Shown: in pieces, positions 15,991-25,919 of the stretch | How positions within the stretch are numbered: position 1 is the stretch's first letter | Layout of the letters: every line of letters begins with the position of its first letter | NCBI RefSeq assembly: GCF_900142565.1 | Contig: NZ_FRBH01000007.1 | Location: 241,185 to 305,184, forward strand | Length of the DNA stretch: 64,000 bases | Direction of reading: 5' to 3' | Origin: Chishuiella changwenlii | GTDB lineage: Bacteria; Bacteroidota; Bacteroidia; Flavobacteriales; Weeksellaceae | Notes under the pieces: model-generated | Told to the model about the DNA's origin: nothing | What the model saw: the letters and a program-made list of their open reading frames with translations, nothing else | The model's database searches: none | Translations under genes and position numbers: made by a program

Positions 15991-16887
15991 ATGCCTTATA
16001 AATATATTAAAAAATATTGTTCTAAAATATTAATTGTTGGATTATTAGTCATTTACAGTTGTTCTCCAAAAAATAATTCTATTAGAACGGTTTCAGAACA
16101 GTCATCTGATATACCACAACTCAAATATTCGACCAAAAATGAAAATTATGTAAGTGCACATAGAGGAGGAAGTGGAATAAAGAACTATCCAGAAAACTGC
16201 ATTGAGACTTTTGATTATCTATTTAAAAACGGAATTCAGATTTTTGAAATTGATGTTGCAGAGACAAAAGAAGGAAATTTAGTCTTAATGCATGACAATT
16301 CTTTACAAAGAACTTCTACAGGAAGACAAGATGTCAACCAAGTTACTTTAAATCAACTTAAGGAATATTTTTTGGTTGATGATTTTGGCAATAAAACATC
16401 ATTTAAAATTCCAACCTTTAAAGAAGCTTTAAAATGGGGTAAGAATAAACCTATTTATTTTATGGTAGATATAAAAAAGGGAGTTGATTATAATGATATC
16501 ATAAAAGAAATAAAGGAAACAACTATGCAAAATCAGGTTGTTTTAGTGACTTATACCATAGGTCAAGCAAAAAAAATGCATCAACTTGCACCCAATATGC
16601 TTTTATCTGTTTCGATGAGAAATGAACGAGAATTTAATGAGATGATTAACAGTGGAATTGCAAAAGATAAAATGGTTGCATTTACTGGAACAAAAAGAAA
16701 TGATCCATCATTATTAAAGAAAATTCATGAAGAAAATATTTTAGTAATTTTCGGTACATTAGGAAACTTAGATAAAAGTAGCGCGGCAAAAAATGGTCAA
16801 TTATACCGTGATTTAGAAAAAGACGGGGTTGATATTTTTGCAACTGATAGAGCAATTTTTGTTCATCAAACAATTAATAAAAATTAA
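15991..16887 (+). CDS. Glycerophosphodiester phosphodiesterase family lipoprotein
   Basis: A 298-residue lipoprotein: signal peptide with lipobox VIYSC, then a GDPD TIM barrel. Active-site motifs are present: SAHRGG, the acidic FEIDVAETKEG and LMHDNSLQRTSTG. The family hydrolyses glycerophosphodiesters from phospholipid turnover to glycerol-3-P and alcohols. The enzyme is predicted to face the periplasm or cell surface. Its stop codon is one base before the bshC start, so the two are co-transcribed although no metabolic link is evident. Part of the usual insertion after the catalytic His is shortened, as in many Bacteroidota relatives. Confidence 0.9.
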   Translation: MPYKYIKKYCSKILIVGLLVIYSCSPKNNSIRTVSEQSSDIPQLKYSTKNENYVSAHRGGSGIKNYPENCIETFDYLFKNGIQIFEIDVAETKEGNLVLMHDNSLQRTSTGRQDVNQVTLNQLKEYFLVDDFGNKTSFKIPTFKEALKWGKNKPIYFMVDIKKGVDYNDIIKEIKETTMQNQVVLVTYTIGQAKKMHQLAPNMLLSVSMRNEREFNEMINSGIAKDKMVAFTGTKRNDPSLLKKIHEENILVIFGTLGNLDKSSAAKNGQLYRDLEKDGVDIFATDRAIFVHQTINKN

Positions 16888-16888
16888 A

Positions 16889-18487
16889 ATGGAAGCAATA
16901 TCTCTAAAGGATTCAAATTATTTTTCTGAACTGATGTTAAATTACATCAACCAAGAAGAAAACTTAAAAGAATTCTATCATCTTTTTCCAACTAAAGATA
17001 ATTACATTACACAAGCTCATAATAAGCTTAAAAATTATCATAACCGAGAAGTTTTTGTTCAACAGATTAAACAACAACTTAGTGGTTTAGAATTATCTAA
17101 AAAGCAAGAAAAGAATCTTAAGAAACTTGGCGAAAAAAATACTGTAACAATTACAACTGGACATCAGTTGAATCTGTTTACAGGACCAATATTCTTCTTT
17201 TATAAAATATTACAAGTTATAAAAGCATGCAAAGAGCTAAATAAAGAACAGGATGAAATTAATTATGTTCCTATGTTTTGGATGGCTACAGAAGATCATG
17301 ATTTTGAAGAAATAAATCATTATAAATATTCTGATAGAATAATTCATTGGACAAAAGAATTCGGTGGTCCTGTTGGGCGTCTTTCTACGGAAGGGTTAAA
17401 AGATGTTTTTGAAAATTTCTTAATGCTTATTCCAAATGGAAATAAGAAAAGTAAGTTAGAAGAATTAATTAATGAATCTTATTTAACGCATGATAATTTA
17501 ACAGATGCAACAAGAAAATTAGTTCATTTACTTTTCAAAGATCATGGTTTATTAATGATTGATGGAGATGACAAAGAATTAAAAAAGTTGATGATTCCTA
17601 CTTTTGAAGAAGAGTTGATACAATCTAAATCTTATCATAATGTAATTCCTCAGAATGAAAAATTAGAAAAATTGGGTTATTCGATTCAAGTAAATCCAAG
17701 AGAAATTAATTTATTTTACATTAATGAAGATAATTCTAGAGAACGTATTATAGAACAAGACGGAACTTATTTTGTAAACAACACTTCAATTAAATTTACA
17801 CAAGAAGAAATTCTGAAAGATTTACACCAAAATCCAGATAAGTTTAGTCCAAATGTAATTTTACGCCCCTTATATCAAGAAACAATACTACCAAATATTG
17901 CTTATGTTGGTGGTGGTGGAGAGATTGCTTATTGGTTTCAGTTAAAAGAAATGTTTAATAAATTTAATGTTGATTTTCCACTTTTAGTTTTGAGAAATTC
18001 ATTATTAATTAGAACGAAGAAACAACACGATAAGCAATTAAAATTAAATTTATCTAATCAAGATTTATTTTCGAACAGTTTAAAAATAACTAAAAAACGT
18101 TCAATTGAAGATTCTGAAATTGCTCCTGAATTACCAAAATTAGAAGAAGAATTGAAAGCTATTTTTAATCGATTAGAGAATTTAAGCACATTAACTTCCA
18201 CTTCTTTTGCAAATATGATACAGGCACAAAGAACAAAACAATTAAAAGGTTTTGAGAAAATAAAAAAGCGTCTTGTTCATGCAGAAGTAAAACAAAATGA
18301 AGATTTATTAATTAGAATTGAGCAGCTTTTAAAATCGCTTTCTCAACAAAATGGATTACAAGAACGTGTAAAGAATTTTTCTGATTTTGACTATGTAGAT
18401 CTTTCTAATTTTATAGATTTCATTGAAGAAAGTTTACAACCTTTCGAGTTCGAATTTGTTATAAATACGTTAAATGAAGAGCTTTAA
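16889..18487 (+). CDS. bshC: Putative cysteine ligase BshC (bacillithiol biosynthesis)
   Basis: BshC adds cysteine to glucosaminyl-malate to finish bacillithiol, a low-molecular-weight thiol. The 532-residue protein has the family's N-terminal TITTGHQLNLFTGPIFFFYK motif, FWMATEDHDFEEI, and a C-terminal coiled-coil dimerisation region (about 420-490). ATG 16889 is chosen, since an alternative frame start at 16829 lies inside the GDPD gene and the family begins with a similar MEAISL segment. It follows the GDPD stop by one base. Its presence implies the cell makes bacillithiol; bshA and bshB are not in the window. Confidence 0.93.
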   Translation: MEAISLKDSNYFSELMLNYINQEENLKEFYHLFPTKDNYITQAHNKLKNYHNREVFVQQIKQQLSGLELSKKQEKNLKKLGEKNTVTITTGHQLNLFTGPIFFFYKILQVIKACKELNKEQDEINYVPMFWMATEDHDFEEINHYKYSDRIIHWTKEFGGPVGRLSTEGLKDVFENFLMLIPNGNKKSKLEELINESYLTHDNLTDATRKLVHLLFKDHGLLMIDGDDKELKKLMIPTFEEELIQSKSYHNVIPQNEKLEKLGYSIQVNPREINLFYINEDNSRERIIEQDGTYFVNNTSIKFTQEEILKDLHQNPDKFSPNVILRPLYQETILPNIAYVGGGGEIAYWFQLKEMFNKFNVDFPLLVLRNSLLIRTKKQHDKQLKLNLSNQDLFSNSLKITKKRSIEDSEIAPELPKLEEELKAIFNRLENLSTLTSTSFANMIQAQRTKQLKGFEKIKKRLVHAEVKQNEDLLIRIEQLLKSLSQQNGLQERVKNFSDFDYVDLSNFIDFIEESLQPFEFEFVINTLNEEL

Positions 18488-18502
18488 CCAAAACATAATT
18501 TG

Positions 18503-18510
18503 TATATTTG
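18503..18510 (+). promoter_or_regulatory. -7 promoter element (TATATTTG) of the LysM gene
   Basis: Exact TAnnTTTG, 19 bases before ATG 18530. Confidence 0.6.
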
Positions 18511-18529
18511 ATTTCGAAAATTCATCTCA

Positions 18530-20374
18530 ATGAAAAAAATATTAGCTTTATTGTTGTTTGTTGGTGCAACATCTATCTATGCTCAACAAAAAACGCATAC
18601 AGTTCAGGCAAAAGAAACAGTTTACGGAATTTCTAAACAATACGGAATTTCCCAAAGCGAATTGTATAAAGCAAATCCAAAAATAGAACAGAACGGAATT
18701 CATCCTGGAGATTTATTAGTAATTCCAGGAAAAGTAGATACAATTACAGAAGAAATAATGAAAGATGCGTCTAAAGTATCTGATACTTTTACGGACGATA
18801 ATTTTATCTATGTTACGATTCAACCTAAAGAAACGCTTTATAATTTAAGTAAGAAATATAAAGTTTCTGAGGAATCTATTAGTTCTTTAAATCCTCAAAT
18901 AAAAGAAAGAGGTTTAGAGATTGGAGATATTATAAAATTACCGAAATCACCAACAACAAAAAATACATTTTCAGTTCCTAAAGGTTCTCATTTAATTTTG
19001 AAAGGAGAGACAATGTATACGCTTTCTAGACAATATAAAGTAAGTGTTGATGATTTATATGCGGAGAATCCATCTTTACAAAGTGGAGTAAAAGAAGGAA
19101 TGGTAATTTCAATTCCTCAAAAATCTGGTGCAGTTGTTATAGAAGATAACACGATTAATTATGTTGTTCAGAAAGATGATACAGCTTACGGAATTTTACA
19201 AAAATATAATACAAATTTAGATGAATTATTGCGTTTAAATCCAGATGTTATTAATGGATTAAAAGCGGGAATGACATTAAAATTACCGTTACAGAAAAAT
19301 GCAAAAATCATTAAATACGGAACTGCTGGTAAATTAAAAAGAGCAAATGACAACGAAATAAATGTTGCAATTATGCTTCCTTTTGATGTGGCAAATAATC
19401 CTCAGTTAAAAAATTCTCAGTCAATGCAGTTTTTTACTGGAGCTAAGTTAGCCTTAACTCGTTTAGCAAAGACTGGTAAAAATATCAATGTAAAAGTTAT
19501 TGATACTAAAAATGGAAATCTACAAGATATTTTATCAACAAACGATTTTACTAAAACAGATGCTGTAATTGGACCATTAACAACGTCGGATGTTACAGAA
19601 GTGGCTAATTTCTTTAGTAACTCTGGAATAGCTGTAATTTCTCCTTATGCGAATGAGGATTCTTTAAATTCTTTTACAGATTTATTAATCTCTAATCCAA
19701 AAGATGAAGTTGTTGCGGATCAAATTATCGAAGAAATAGGGAAAAACTTTGCAGGAGAACAAGTTTATTTGTTAACAAATAGAGAAGATCAAGAGTTAGC
19801 TAATTACACTAAAAAGCAATTAGAAAAACAAGTAAAAGCAAATGTTGTAATTGTAGATAATGTATCAAAAATTGTTCAACCACATGATAAAGTAAATGGT
19901 CAGGATTATTATACACCAATTATAACTGTTCTTGTAGGTGATGATGATGCTTTAGGAAAACAATATTTAGATAAATTAAAAACATTTAACAAAGATAACA
20001 TCAAAGCTTACGGAATAAAATCTGTTGCTGTATATGATGTTTATAATCCAGATAATGCAAAAAATATAGATGCATTTAGAGAGTTTGGTTTTGTATACAG
20101 TACAGCGCGATTAATCAATACAAGAGATGAAGAAGTTAAAAGTGTTTTAAAAGACTTTAGTGATATTTATTGTGGTTTCCCAACTCGTTACGAACAATTA
20201 GGGTATGATGTAACGTATGACATTGTAGACCGTATGAATAGCAAAGGAGATGTAACAAATAATATAACAACGGAAAATACACGTCTTTCTTCTAAGTTTT
20301 CTTATAAGAAAATAAGTGGTAGTAAAGCATACACGAATGATGCTAGTAGAATAGTACGTTTACCAAAAAAGTAA
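18530..20374 (+). CDS. LysM-repeat protein fused to a periplasmic-binding-protein-like domain
   Basis: A 614-residue secreted protein with a signal peptide (to about residue 18, IYA/QQ). Four LysM peptidoglycan-binding modules follow at about 22-66, 90-136, 152-196 and 205-250 (each with a YGISKQYG/LSKKYKVS-like core and an NP-x(n)-G-x-IP ending). Residues about 275-605 form a type 1 periplasmic-binding-protein fold (INVAIMLPFDVA, DAVIGPLTTSDV, AVISPYA). This architecture is recurrent in Flavobacteriia. A role in sensing or binding cell-wall material is inferred, not shown. It has its own promoter and terminator. Confidence 0.88.
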   Translation: MKKILALLLFVGATSIYAQQKTHTVQAKETVYGISKQYGISQSELYKANPKIEQNGIHPGDLLVIPGKVDTITEEIMKDASKVSDTFTDDNFIYVTIQPKETLYNLSKKYKVSEESISSLNPQIKERGLEIGDIIKLPKSPTTKNTFSVPKGSHLILKGETMYTLSRQYKVSVDDLYAENPSLQSGVKEGMVISIPQKSGAVVIEDNTINYVVQKDDTAYGILQKYNTNLDELLRLNPDVINGLKAGMTLKLPLQKNAKIIKYGTAGKLKRANDNEINVAIMLPFDVANNPQLKNSQSMQFFTGAKLALTRLAKTGKNINVKVIDTKNGNLQDILSTNDFTKTDAVIGPLTTSDVTEVANFFSNSGIAVISPYANEDSLNSFTDLLISNPKDEVVADQIIEEIGKNFAGEQVYLLTNREDQELANYTKKQLEKQVKANVVIVDNVSKIVQPHDKVNGQDYYTPIITVLVGDDDALGKQYLDKLKTFNKDNIKAYGIKSVAVYDVYNPDNAKNIDAFREFGFVYSTARLINTRDEEVKSVLKDFSDIYCGFPTRYEQLGYDVTYDIVDRMNSKGDVTNNITTENTRLSSKFSYKKISGSKAYTNDASRIVRLPKK

Positions 20375-20405
20375 TTTTTTAAAAGTACTTGAAATAAAAC
20401 ATAAA

Positions 20406-20435
20406 AAAGGCGAACTCAATTTTGAGTTCGCCTTT
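20406..20435. terminator. Bidirectional terminator downstream of the LysM gene
   Basis: Perfect stem AAAGGCGAACTCAA with its complement around TT. Confidence 0.85.
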
Positions 20436-20445
20436 AATTATTTTA

Positions 20446-20479
20446 AAATCTGTCTCGTTTTAAGTAACGAAACAGATTA
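20446..20479 (-). terminator. Hairpin downstream of alaS
   Basis: AATCTGT-C-TCGTT pairs with AACGA-A-ACAGATT around TTAAGT. It is the first of two hairpins met by transcription leaving alaS. Confidence 0.6.
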
Positions 20480-20491
20480 TTTTAAAAGATT

Positions 20492-23101
20492 TTATTTTGC
20501 AAATTCTTCTGCTTGTACTAAAGCAGCGTCTAAACCATTTACATCTTTTCCTCCAGCTGTCGCTAAGAAAGGTTGTCCACCTCCGCTACCACTAATGTGC
20601 TTCGCGATTTCTTTCACCATATTACCAGCATGTAGTCCTTTGTCAGCTACTAAATTCTTCGCGATAGAAATTGTAATAGAAGGTTTAACAGTGTCATTAG
20701 TTCCAACAACAATTAAAGCATTTTCTATTTCATTTGTTAAGTCAATCGCATTCTGTTTTGCAGCAGCTGTATCTAAATTCGTTTTAATTGCTAAGAAATT
20801 AATTCCATTAATTTCTTTAATGGCAGCTTTCCAAGTTGCTTTTTCAGCAGAAGCTTGTTGTGCAACAAATTTTTCTACTTGCTTTTTTAATGAAGCATTT
20901 TCATCTAACAAAGATTGAACAGCTTTTAAAGCGTCATTCTTAGTTTTTAAAGCAACTAAAACATCGTTATAATTTTTCTCAGCATCTTTTAAAGCATTAA
21001 TTGCAGTATCAGCAGTAATTGCTTCTATACGACGAATTCCTGCTGCTGTAGAAGATTCTGATAAGATTTTAAATAAACGAATATCAGCTGTGTTTTTCAC
21101 ATGCGTTCCACCACATAACTCTACAGAAGAACCAAAACGAATGATACGAACTTTATCGCCGTATTTTTCTCCGAATAAAGCCATAGCACCTTCTGCTAAT
21201 GCTTCGTCCATAGAAGCCTCTCTCTTTTCAATTAAAGGTAAAGCTTCAGCAATCTTTTCGTTTACTTTTTGCTCAACTAATTGAATTTCTTCTTCTGTCA
21301 TTTTAGAAAAATGAGAAAAGTCAAAACGTAAGTAATCATCACCAACATAAGAACCTTTTTGTTCTACGTGGTTTCCTAAAACCTCACGTAAAGCTTCGTG
21401 CATTAAATGTGTAGCAGTATGATTTTTAGTTGTTGCATTTCGTTTAGAAATATCAACTTTTGCTTGGAAAACACCTTCTATATTTTCTGGTAAAGTTTCT
21501 ACAAAATGAATAATTAAGTTATTTTCTTTCTTTGTATCTACGACTTCTATTGTTTCGTTTGCAGAAACGATAGAACCTTTATCACCAACTTGTCCTCCAG
21601 ATTCAGCATAAAATGGAGTTTGATTAAATACTAATTGGTAAAACTCTCCTTTCTTGTTTTTTACTTTACGGTAACGTGTAACTTTTACATCTGCTTCTGT
21701 ATTATCATAAGCAATAGAAGTTTCGTTTCCTTTGTCATCTAAAATAACCCAATCGTCCGTAACTAAAGCAGTAGCTTTTTTAGAACGTTCTTTTTGTTTT
21801 GCCATTTCAGTTTCAAATCCAGCTTCATCAATTGTGAAACCATGATCTTCTGCTACAATTCGAGATAAATCTGCAGGGAAACCAAATGTATCATATAATT
21901 CGAAAACAATATCTCCAGGGATAATTTTAGAATCACCCAATTGTTCAATAATTTGATTTAATCTACTTAATCCTTGTTCTATTGTTCTTAAGAAAGATGC
22001 TTCTTCTTCTCTAATTACACCAGTAACAATTGTTTCTTGCTTTACTAATTCTGGAAAGAAATCTCCCATTTCAGCTTTTAAGATAGGATATAATTGATAG
22101 ATAAATGGTTCATTTAATCCTAAGAAACGGTAACCGTAAGAGATTGCACGACGTAAAATACGACGAATTACATAACCAGCACCTGTATTAGATGGTAATT
22201 GTCCATCTGCAATAGCAAATGCTACAGCACGTAAATGGTCAACGATTACACGAATAGCAATATCCGTTTTTTCTGCGGCACCATATTTAATACCTGAAAT
22301 TTCTTCTAACTTCTGAATAGTTGGTTGAAAAACATCTGTATCATAATTTGAGCTTTTCCCTTGCAATACCATTGCTAAACGCTCAAATCCCATTCCAGTA
22401 TCAATGTGTTTTGCAGGAAGAGATTCTAATGAACCATCTGCTTTACGTTGATATTGCATGAATACTAAATTCCAGATTTCAATAACTTGCGGGTGATCCA
22501 TGTTAACCAAAGATTTACCGTCAACTTTCGCTCTTTCATCTGCAGGGCGAATATCAACATGAATTTCAGAACATGGTCCACATGGTCCGATATCTCCCAT
22601 TTCCCAGAAGTTATCTTTTTTATTTCCGTATAAAATACGATCTTCAGCAATATGTTGTTTCCAAAGCTCTAAAGCTTCTTCGTCCAAAGATGTTCCATCT
22701 CCTTTATCTCCTTCAAAAACTGTAACATAAATTTGATCTTTAGAAATACCATATTTGTCAGTTAATAATTCCCAAGCCCAAGCAATAGCTTCTTTCTTGA
22801 AATAATCACCAAAAGACCAGTTTCCTAACATTTCGAACATTGTATGGTGATAAGTATCTTTACCTACATCATCTAAGTCATTATGTTTTCCAGATACACG
22901 AAGACATTTTTGAGTATCTGCAATACGGTTATTTTTTGGAGTTCCATTACCCAAAAAGAATTCTTTGAACTGCGCCATTCCCGAATTATTAAACATTAAT
23001 GTGGGATCGTCTTTTAAAACAATTGGAGCTGAATCAACAATTAAATGCCCTTTTGTTTCAAAAAAATGCAGAAATTCTTTTCTTATATCTTTGGATTTCA
23101 T
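20492..23101 (-). CDS. alaS: Alanyl-tRNA synthetase
   Basis: Charges tRNA-Ala. The 869-residue protein has the class II catalytic core (motif 1 region near FFETKGH and RFSG-like [16 protein letters not shown]; motif 3 [13 protein letters not shown]). It also has the editing domain with [16 protein letters not shown] and the Cys/His zinc site CGGTHVKNT, and the C-terminal C-Ala domain ([17 protein letters not shown]). Length is normal. It is transcribed alone, divergent from the M23 peptidase gene, with about 100 bases of shared promoter region. Confidence 0.98.
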   Translation of the reverse strand: MKSKDIRKEFLHFFETKGHLIVDSAPIVLKDDPTLMFNNSGMAQFKEFFLGNGTPKNNRIADTQKCLRVSGKHNDLDDVGKDTYHHTMFEMLGNWSFGDYFKKEAIAWAWELLTDKYGISKDQIYVTVFEGDKGDGTSLDEEALELWKQHIAEDRILYGNKKDNFWEMGDIGPCGPCSEIHVDIRPADERAKVDGKSLVNMDHPQVIEIWNLVFMQYQRKADGSLESLPAKHIDTGMGFERLAMVLQGKSSNYDTDVFQPTIQKLEEISGIKYGAAEKTDIAIRVIVDHLRAVAFAIADGQLPSNTGAGYVIRRILRRAISYGYRFLGLNEPFIYQLYPILKAEMGDFFPELVKQETIVTGVIREEEASFLRTIEQGLSRLNQIIEQLGDSKIIPGDIVFELYDTFGFPADLSRIVAEDHGFTIDEAGFETEMAKQKERSKKATALVTDDWVILDDKGNETSIAYDNTEADVKVTRYRKVKNKKGEFYQLVFNQTPFYAESGGQVGDKGSIVSANETIEVVDTKKENNLIIHFVETLPENIEGVFQAKVDISKRNATTKNHTATHLMHEALREVLGNHVEQKGSYVGDDYLRFDFSHFSKMTEEEIQLVEQKVNEKIAEALPLIEKREASMDEALAEGAMALFGEKYGDKVRIIRFGSSVELCGGTHVKNTADIRLFKILSESSTAAGIRRIEAITADTAINALKDAEKNYNDVLVALKTKNDALKAVQSLLDENASLKKQVEKFVAQQASAEKATWKAAIKEINGINFLAIKTNLDTAAAKQNAIDLTNEIENALIVVGTNDTVKPSITISIAKNLVADKGLHAGNMVKEIAKHISGSGGGQPFLATAGGKDVNGLDAALVQAEEFAK

Positions 23102-23201
23102 TTATTTAAAATATTTTTATCATTTGATTAACATGTTTGCACGCACAATATTCGTTACTTTGCAAACGTTTTACAAAGATAATAAAAAGCTTAGTTAAGT
23201 A

Positions 23202-24152
23202 ATGGAAAATAAAAACTATAAGTATAATTCTGCAAATTTTGTTTTATGTTGGTTGAAAAAGAGAGTGAAGAAGACATCAAAAACAGTTTTGTATATAGTC
23301 CTATTTTTATGTTTATCTACAATTTCTGCGGGAATGATAGGTTACCATTTCAACGATTCTGAATATGCTTTTAAAGCAGGGAAGTTTAAAAATAGCGAAA
23401 GCAAACTTCTGGCAGAATTAGAAAGAATGGAAAATGAAAATCAAGCCCTACACCAAAAATTTAAAGAAGTAGAAGTTGCTTTATCAGAGATAAAAGAAAA
23501 AGACCGTAACATTTATCGTAAGATTTATGATATGCGAGTTAATGAAAATATTGATTCTGTAAATAATGAAGTTAATAATTTTACAGCAGAAGATATTGAG
23601 AAGTTAATTGATAAAATAGAAATAGAATCTAAATCGTTAGATGAGGTTTTTAAATCTGCAGGTGTAAAAGATGCTAATTTATCTTCTATGCCAGTTCTAA
23701 AACCAGTAGGAGATAAATATGTAAATCGTTTAGCTTCTGGTTACGGATCTCGTTTTCATCCGATTTTAAAAGTAAATAAAATGCATAAAGGATTAGATTT
23801 TGCAGCAGCTGCAGGAACACCAATTTATGCAACAGGAAACGGAAAAATTAAAATGTCTGGTTATAACTCTGGTTATGGAAATATGGTCGTAATACAACAT
23901 GGTAATGGATACGAAAGTTTGTATGCACATATGTCTAAAACAAAAGTTCGCAACAATCAAAAAGTGAAACGTGGAGATGTAATAGGTTATGTAGGATCTA
24001 CAGGATTATCGACAGGAGCGCATTTACATTACGAGATTCACAAGGACGGAGAACACGTAAATCCAGTGATGTATTTTTATAATGATGTTGATCCAGATGA
24101 TTTTATAAAAATCTATCAAAATTCTAAAAAAATGTCATTATCTTTGGATTAA
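23202..24152 (+). CDS. M23 family metallopeptidase (murein endopeptidase)
   Basis: A 316-residue LytM-domain protein. An N-terminal signal-anchor (about residues 27-48) is followed by a coiled coil (about 65-120) and the M23 zinc peptidase (about 180-295). Zinc ligands and catalytic residues are visible in HKGLDFAAAAGTPIYA, in LYAHMS and in GAHLHYEIHKDG (HxH). It should cleave peptidoglycan cross-links or activate amidases at the inner membrane. The MerR-like gene follows after 9 bases, so they are one operon. A -7-like TACTTTGC lies about 43 bases upstream of the ATG. Confidence 0.93.
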   Translation: MENKNYKYNSANFVLCWLKKRVKKTSKTVLYIVLFLCLSTISAGMIGYHFNDSEYAFKAGKFKNSESKLLAELERMENENQALHQKFKEVEVALSEIKEKDRNIYRKIYDMRVNENIDSVNNEVNNFTAEDIEKLIDKIEIESKSLDEVFKSAGVKDANLSSMPVLKPVGDKYVNRLASGYGSRFHPILKVNKMHKGLDFAAAAGTPIYATGNGKIKMSGYNSGYGNMVVIQHGNGYESLYAHMSKTKVRNNQKVKRGDVIGYVGSTGLSTGAHLHYEIHKDGEHVNPVMYFYNDVDPDDFIKIYQNSKKMSLSLD

Positions 24153-24161
24153 ACCCTGATA

Positions 24162-24533
24162 ATGAACGTCGAATTACCTGATAAATTATATTACTCTATT
24201 GGCGAAGTAGCCAAAGCTTTTGATGTAAATGCGTCATTAATTCGTTTTTGGGAAAAGGAATTTGAGATTATTCAACCCAAAAAGAATAAAAAAGGTAATA
24301 GACTTTTTACGAAAGATGATATAGAGTGTTTTAAGAACATATTCTATCTAGTAAAAGTAAAAGGTTACACTTTAGAGGGAGCTAAACAAGTTATAGGAAA
24401 AAAAGGGATTGTTACTACAACCGAAGAAATAGATGTTGTAGAACGATTACAAGAAATAAAAAATGAATTGATAAAACTAAAGATGAGTTTTGAAGATTCA
24501 GAAGAAATATTAGAAAAAGATGAGCTTAATTAG
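24162..24533 (+). CDS. MerR family transcriptional regulator
   Basis: A 123-residue protein with an N-terminal MerR winged helix (LYYSIGEVAKAFDVNASLIR, then FWEKEF and NRLFTKDDIECF). A short coiled-coil tail (about 90-123) follows. There is no cysteine-rich metal-binding loop, so it is unlikely to be a metal sensor. Small single-domain MerR proteins next to M23 peptidase genes recur in Bacteroidota; the target is unknown. Its last codons lie inside the terminator stem. Confidence 0.88.
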   Translation: MNVELPDKLYYSIGEVAKAFDVNASLIRFWEKEFEIIQPKKNKKGNRLFTKDDIECFKNIFYLVKVKGYTLEGAKQVIGKKGIVTTTEEIDVVERLQEIKNELIKLKMSFEDSEEILEKDELN

Positions 24534-24546
24534 TTCATCTTTTTTT
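24514..24546. terminator. Terminator overlapping the end of the MerR gene, shared with aat
   Basis: AAAAAGATGA pairs with TCATCTTTTT and a T-run follows. It lies across the merR-like stop codon and the aat 3' end. Confidence 0.75.
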
Positions 24547-25183
24547 ATTGTTTGTGATGTAAATACTCCAGGAAAACATCAGAAGAAATTTCTATAGCTC
24601 CTAAACTAGCTAAATGATCAGTGTAGACTTGGCAATCAATTAATTCATACTTCTTGTGATATTTTGCAACAAATTGTATAAATCCTGCCTTAGAAGCATT
24701 GCTTACTTTTGCAAACATACTTTCTCCACAAAAAATATTACCCATTTCTATTCCATAAAAACCACCAACTAATTCTTCGTTTTGCCAAACCTCAATACTT
24801 TTTGCAATTCCTTGTTCATGAAGTAGACAGTAAGCCTCTATCATATCATTTGTAATCCATGTTCCATCTTGATCTTTTCTATAAGCTTTAGAGCAATTTG
24901 TAATTACTTCTCTGAAAGCTTTATTTTCAGAAAACGTAAAAATTTGATCTTTGAAAACTTTTTTCATCGATTTAGAAACCTTTAAATTTTCTGGAAACAA
25001 TACAAATCTATCATGTGGGAACCACCAAAGTATAGGTTCATCTTCATTAAACCAAGGAAAAATACCTTTCTGATAAGCTAAAATTAAGCGTTCTGTTGAT
25101 AGATCGCCACCAAGGGCAATAATTCCATCTTCGTTTACTTCTTCGTAATCTGGAAAAATTAAATCTGAACTTAACCAATACAT
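24545..25183 (-). CDS. aat: Leucyl/phenylalanyl-tRNA--protein transferase
   Basis: Adds Leu or Phe from aminoacyl-tRNA to proteins with N-terminal Arg or Lys, marking them for ClpS/ClpAP degradation. The 212-residue protein has the family's DGIIALGGDLSTERLILAY, IFPWF, WWFPHDR and GGFYGIEMGNIFCGESMF motifs. A conserved DCQVYTDHLASLGA lies near the C-terminus. Length fits. It is transcribed alone; the start is at MYWLSSDLIFP. Confidence 0.97.
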   Translation of the reverse strand: MYWLSSDLIFPDYEEVNEDGIIALGGDLSTERLILAYQKGIFPWFNEDEPILWWFPHDRFVLFPENLKVSKSMKKVFKDQIFTFSENKAFREVITNCSKAYRKDQDGTWITNDMIEAYCLLHEQGIAKSIEVWQNEELVGGFYGIEMGNIFCGESMFAKVSNASKAGFIQFVAKYHKKYELIDCQVYTDHLASLGAIEISSDVFLEYLHHKQ

Positions 25184-25204
25184 GTTGATATCTTTTTTTG
25201 ATTA

Positions 25205-25235
25205 AAAAAACGTGCTCTAAAAAGAACACGTTTTG
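25205..25235 (-). terminator. Terminator of the DUF3127 gene
   Basis: AAAACGTG-C-TCT pairs with AGA-A-CACGTTTT around a short A-rich loop. A T-run follows on the minus strand. Confidence 0.75.
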
Positions 25236-25257
25236 ATATTAAATTTTAATTCTTTTC

Positions 25258-25629
25258 TTAGAAAGGTAAATCGTCATCATCTCCGTTAGAGAAAGTATCT
25301 ACTGGAGGAGCTGGTGCAAAATTATCATATCCTTGTGGAGCTTGAGGAGCTGCATTTGCCATATTTTCTATTCTCCAAGCTTGGATTGTATTAAAATATC
25401 TTGCTACACCTTCTGGGTTTACCCATTCGCGTCCACGAATATTAATAGAAACTTTCACTTCATCACCAGGTTTGTAAGCGTTTAATACATCTGTCTTATC
25501 TTGTGTAAGTTCAATTAAAATATCTTGAGGATACTGTTCTTGCGTTGTCACAACGAATTCTCTCTTCTTGAAACTTGCTGTAATATTTTGTGTTTCAAAC
25601 ACTTTTTTAATTCTTCCTGTAATTTCCAT
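25258..25629 (-). CDS. DUF3127 domain-containing protein with an SSB-like C-terminal tip
   Basis: A 123-residue protein. Residues 1-90 match DUF3127 (MEITGRIKKVFETQN, FKKREFVVTT, GDEVKVSINIRGREW, YFNTIQAWRIE), which looks like an OB-fold. Residues 90-115 are a Pro/Ala/Gln-rich linker. The last residues are DDDDLPF, closely similar to the acidic DDDIPF tip by which single-stranded-DNA-binding protein recruits its partners. This suggests a nucleic-acid-binding SSB-like factor; no function is established to my knowledge. It is a single-gene unit. Confidence 0.88.
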   Translation of the reverse strand: MEITGRIKKVFETQNITASFKKREFVVTTQEQYPQDILIELTQDKTDVLNAYKPGDEVKVSINIRGREWVNPEGVARYFNTIQAWRIENMANAAPQAPQGYDNFAPAPPVDTFSNGDDDDLPF

Positions 25630-25694
25630 ATTTGTAAAAGCTTTGCTACAAATTTAAAATGTAAAAAAAGATTAAAAAAATTTATTTGTAAATT

Positions 25695-25723
25695 TTGTTA
25701 GCAAGAAAACTTATGTATATTTG
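25695..25723 (+). promoter_or_regulatory. Promoter of tRNA-Leu (TTG-N18-TATATTTG)
   Basis: TTG at 25695-25697 and TATATTTG at 25716-25723 with an 18-base spacer. The bases following (CAATCCAA) are identical to those after the promoter of the tRNA-fMet pair at 57689. Confidence 0.75.
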
Positions 25724-25746
25724 CAATCCAAATCAGTAAGATTTAA

Positions 25747-25828
25747 GCGGGCGTGGTGGAATTGGTAGACACGCTAGACTTAGGATCTAGTGCCGCAAGG
25801 TGTGAGAGTTCGAGTCTCTCCGCCCGTA
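25747..25828 (+). tRNA. tRNA-Leu (TAG)
   Basis: Acceptor GCGGGCG pairs with CGCCCGT. The anticodon stem CTAGA/TCTAG encloses CTTAGGA (anticodon TAG). A long variable arm (TGCCGCAAGGTGT) is typical of class II tRNAs. Discriminator is A; CCA is not encoded. Confidence 0.96.
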
Positions 25829-25830
25829 CT

Positions 25831-25868
25831 AAAAGCTTCAACTTCAATTAGTTGAAGCTTTTTTGTTT
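25831..25868 (+). terminator. Terminator of tRNA-Leu
   Basis: AAAAGCTTCAACT pairs with AGTTGAAGCTTTT, followed by T-rich sequence, 2 bases after the tRNA. Confidence 0.85.
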
Positions 25869-25919
25869 TGTATGTTTTCTTAAACAAATTTTTCTTTCCT
25901 ATTTTTACAAAAAAATCTT

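Noticed and set aside
20595..21284. Long open frames antisense to alaS
   Set aside because: alaS is complete and highly conserved on the minus strand. The antisense frames match no family and arise from codon bias.
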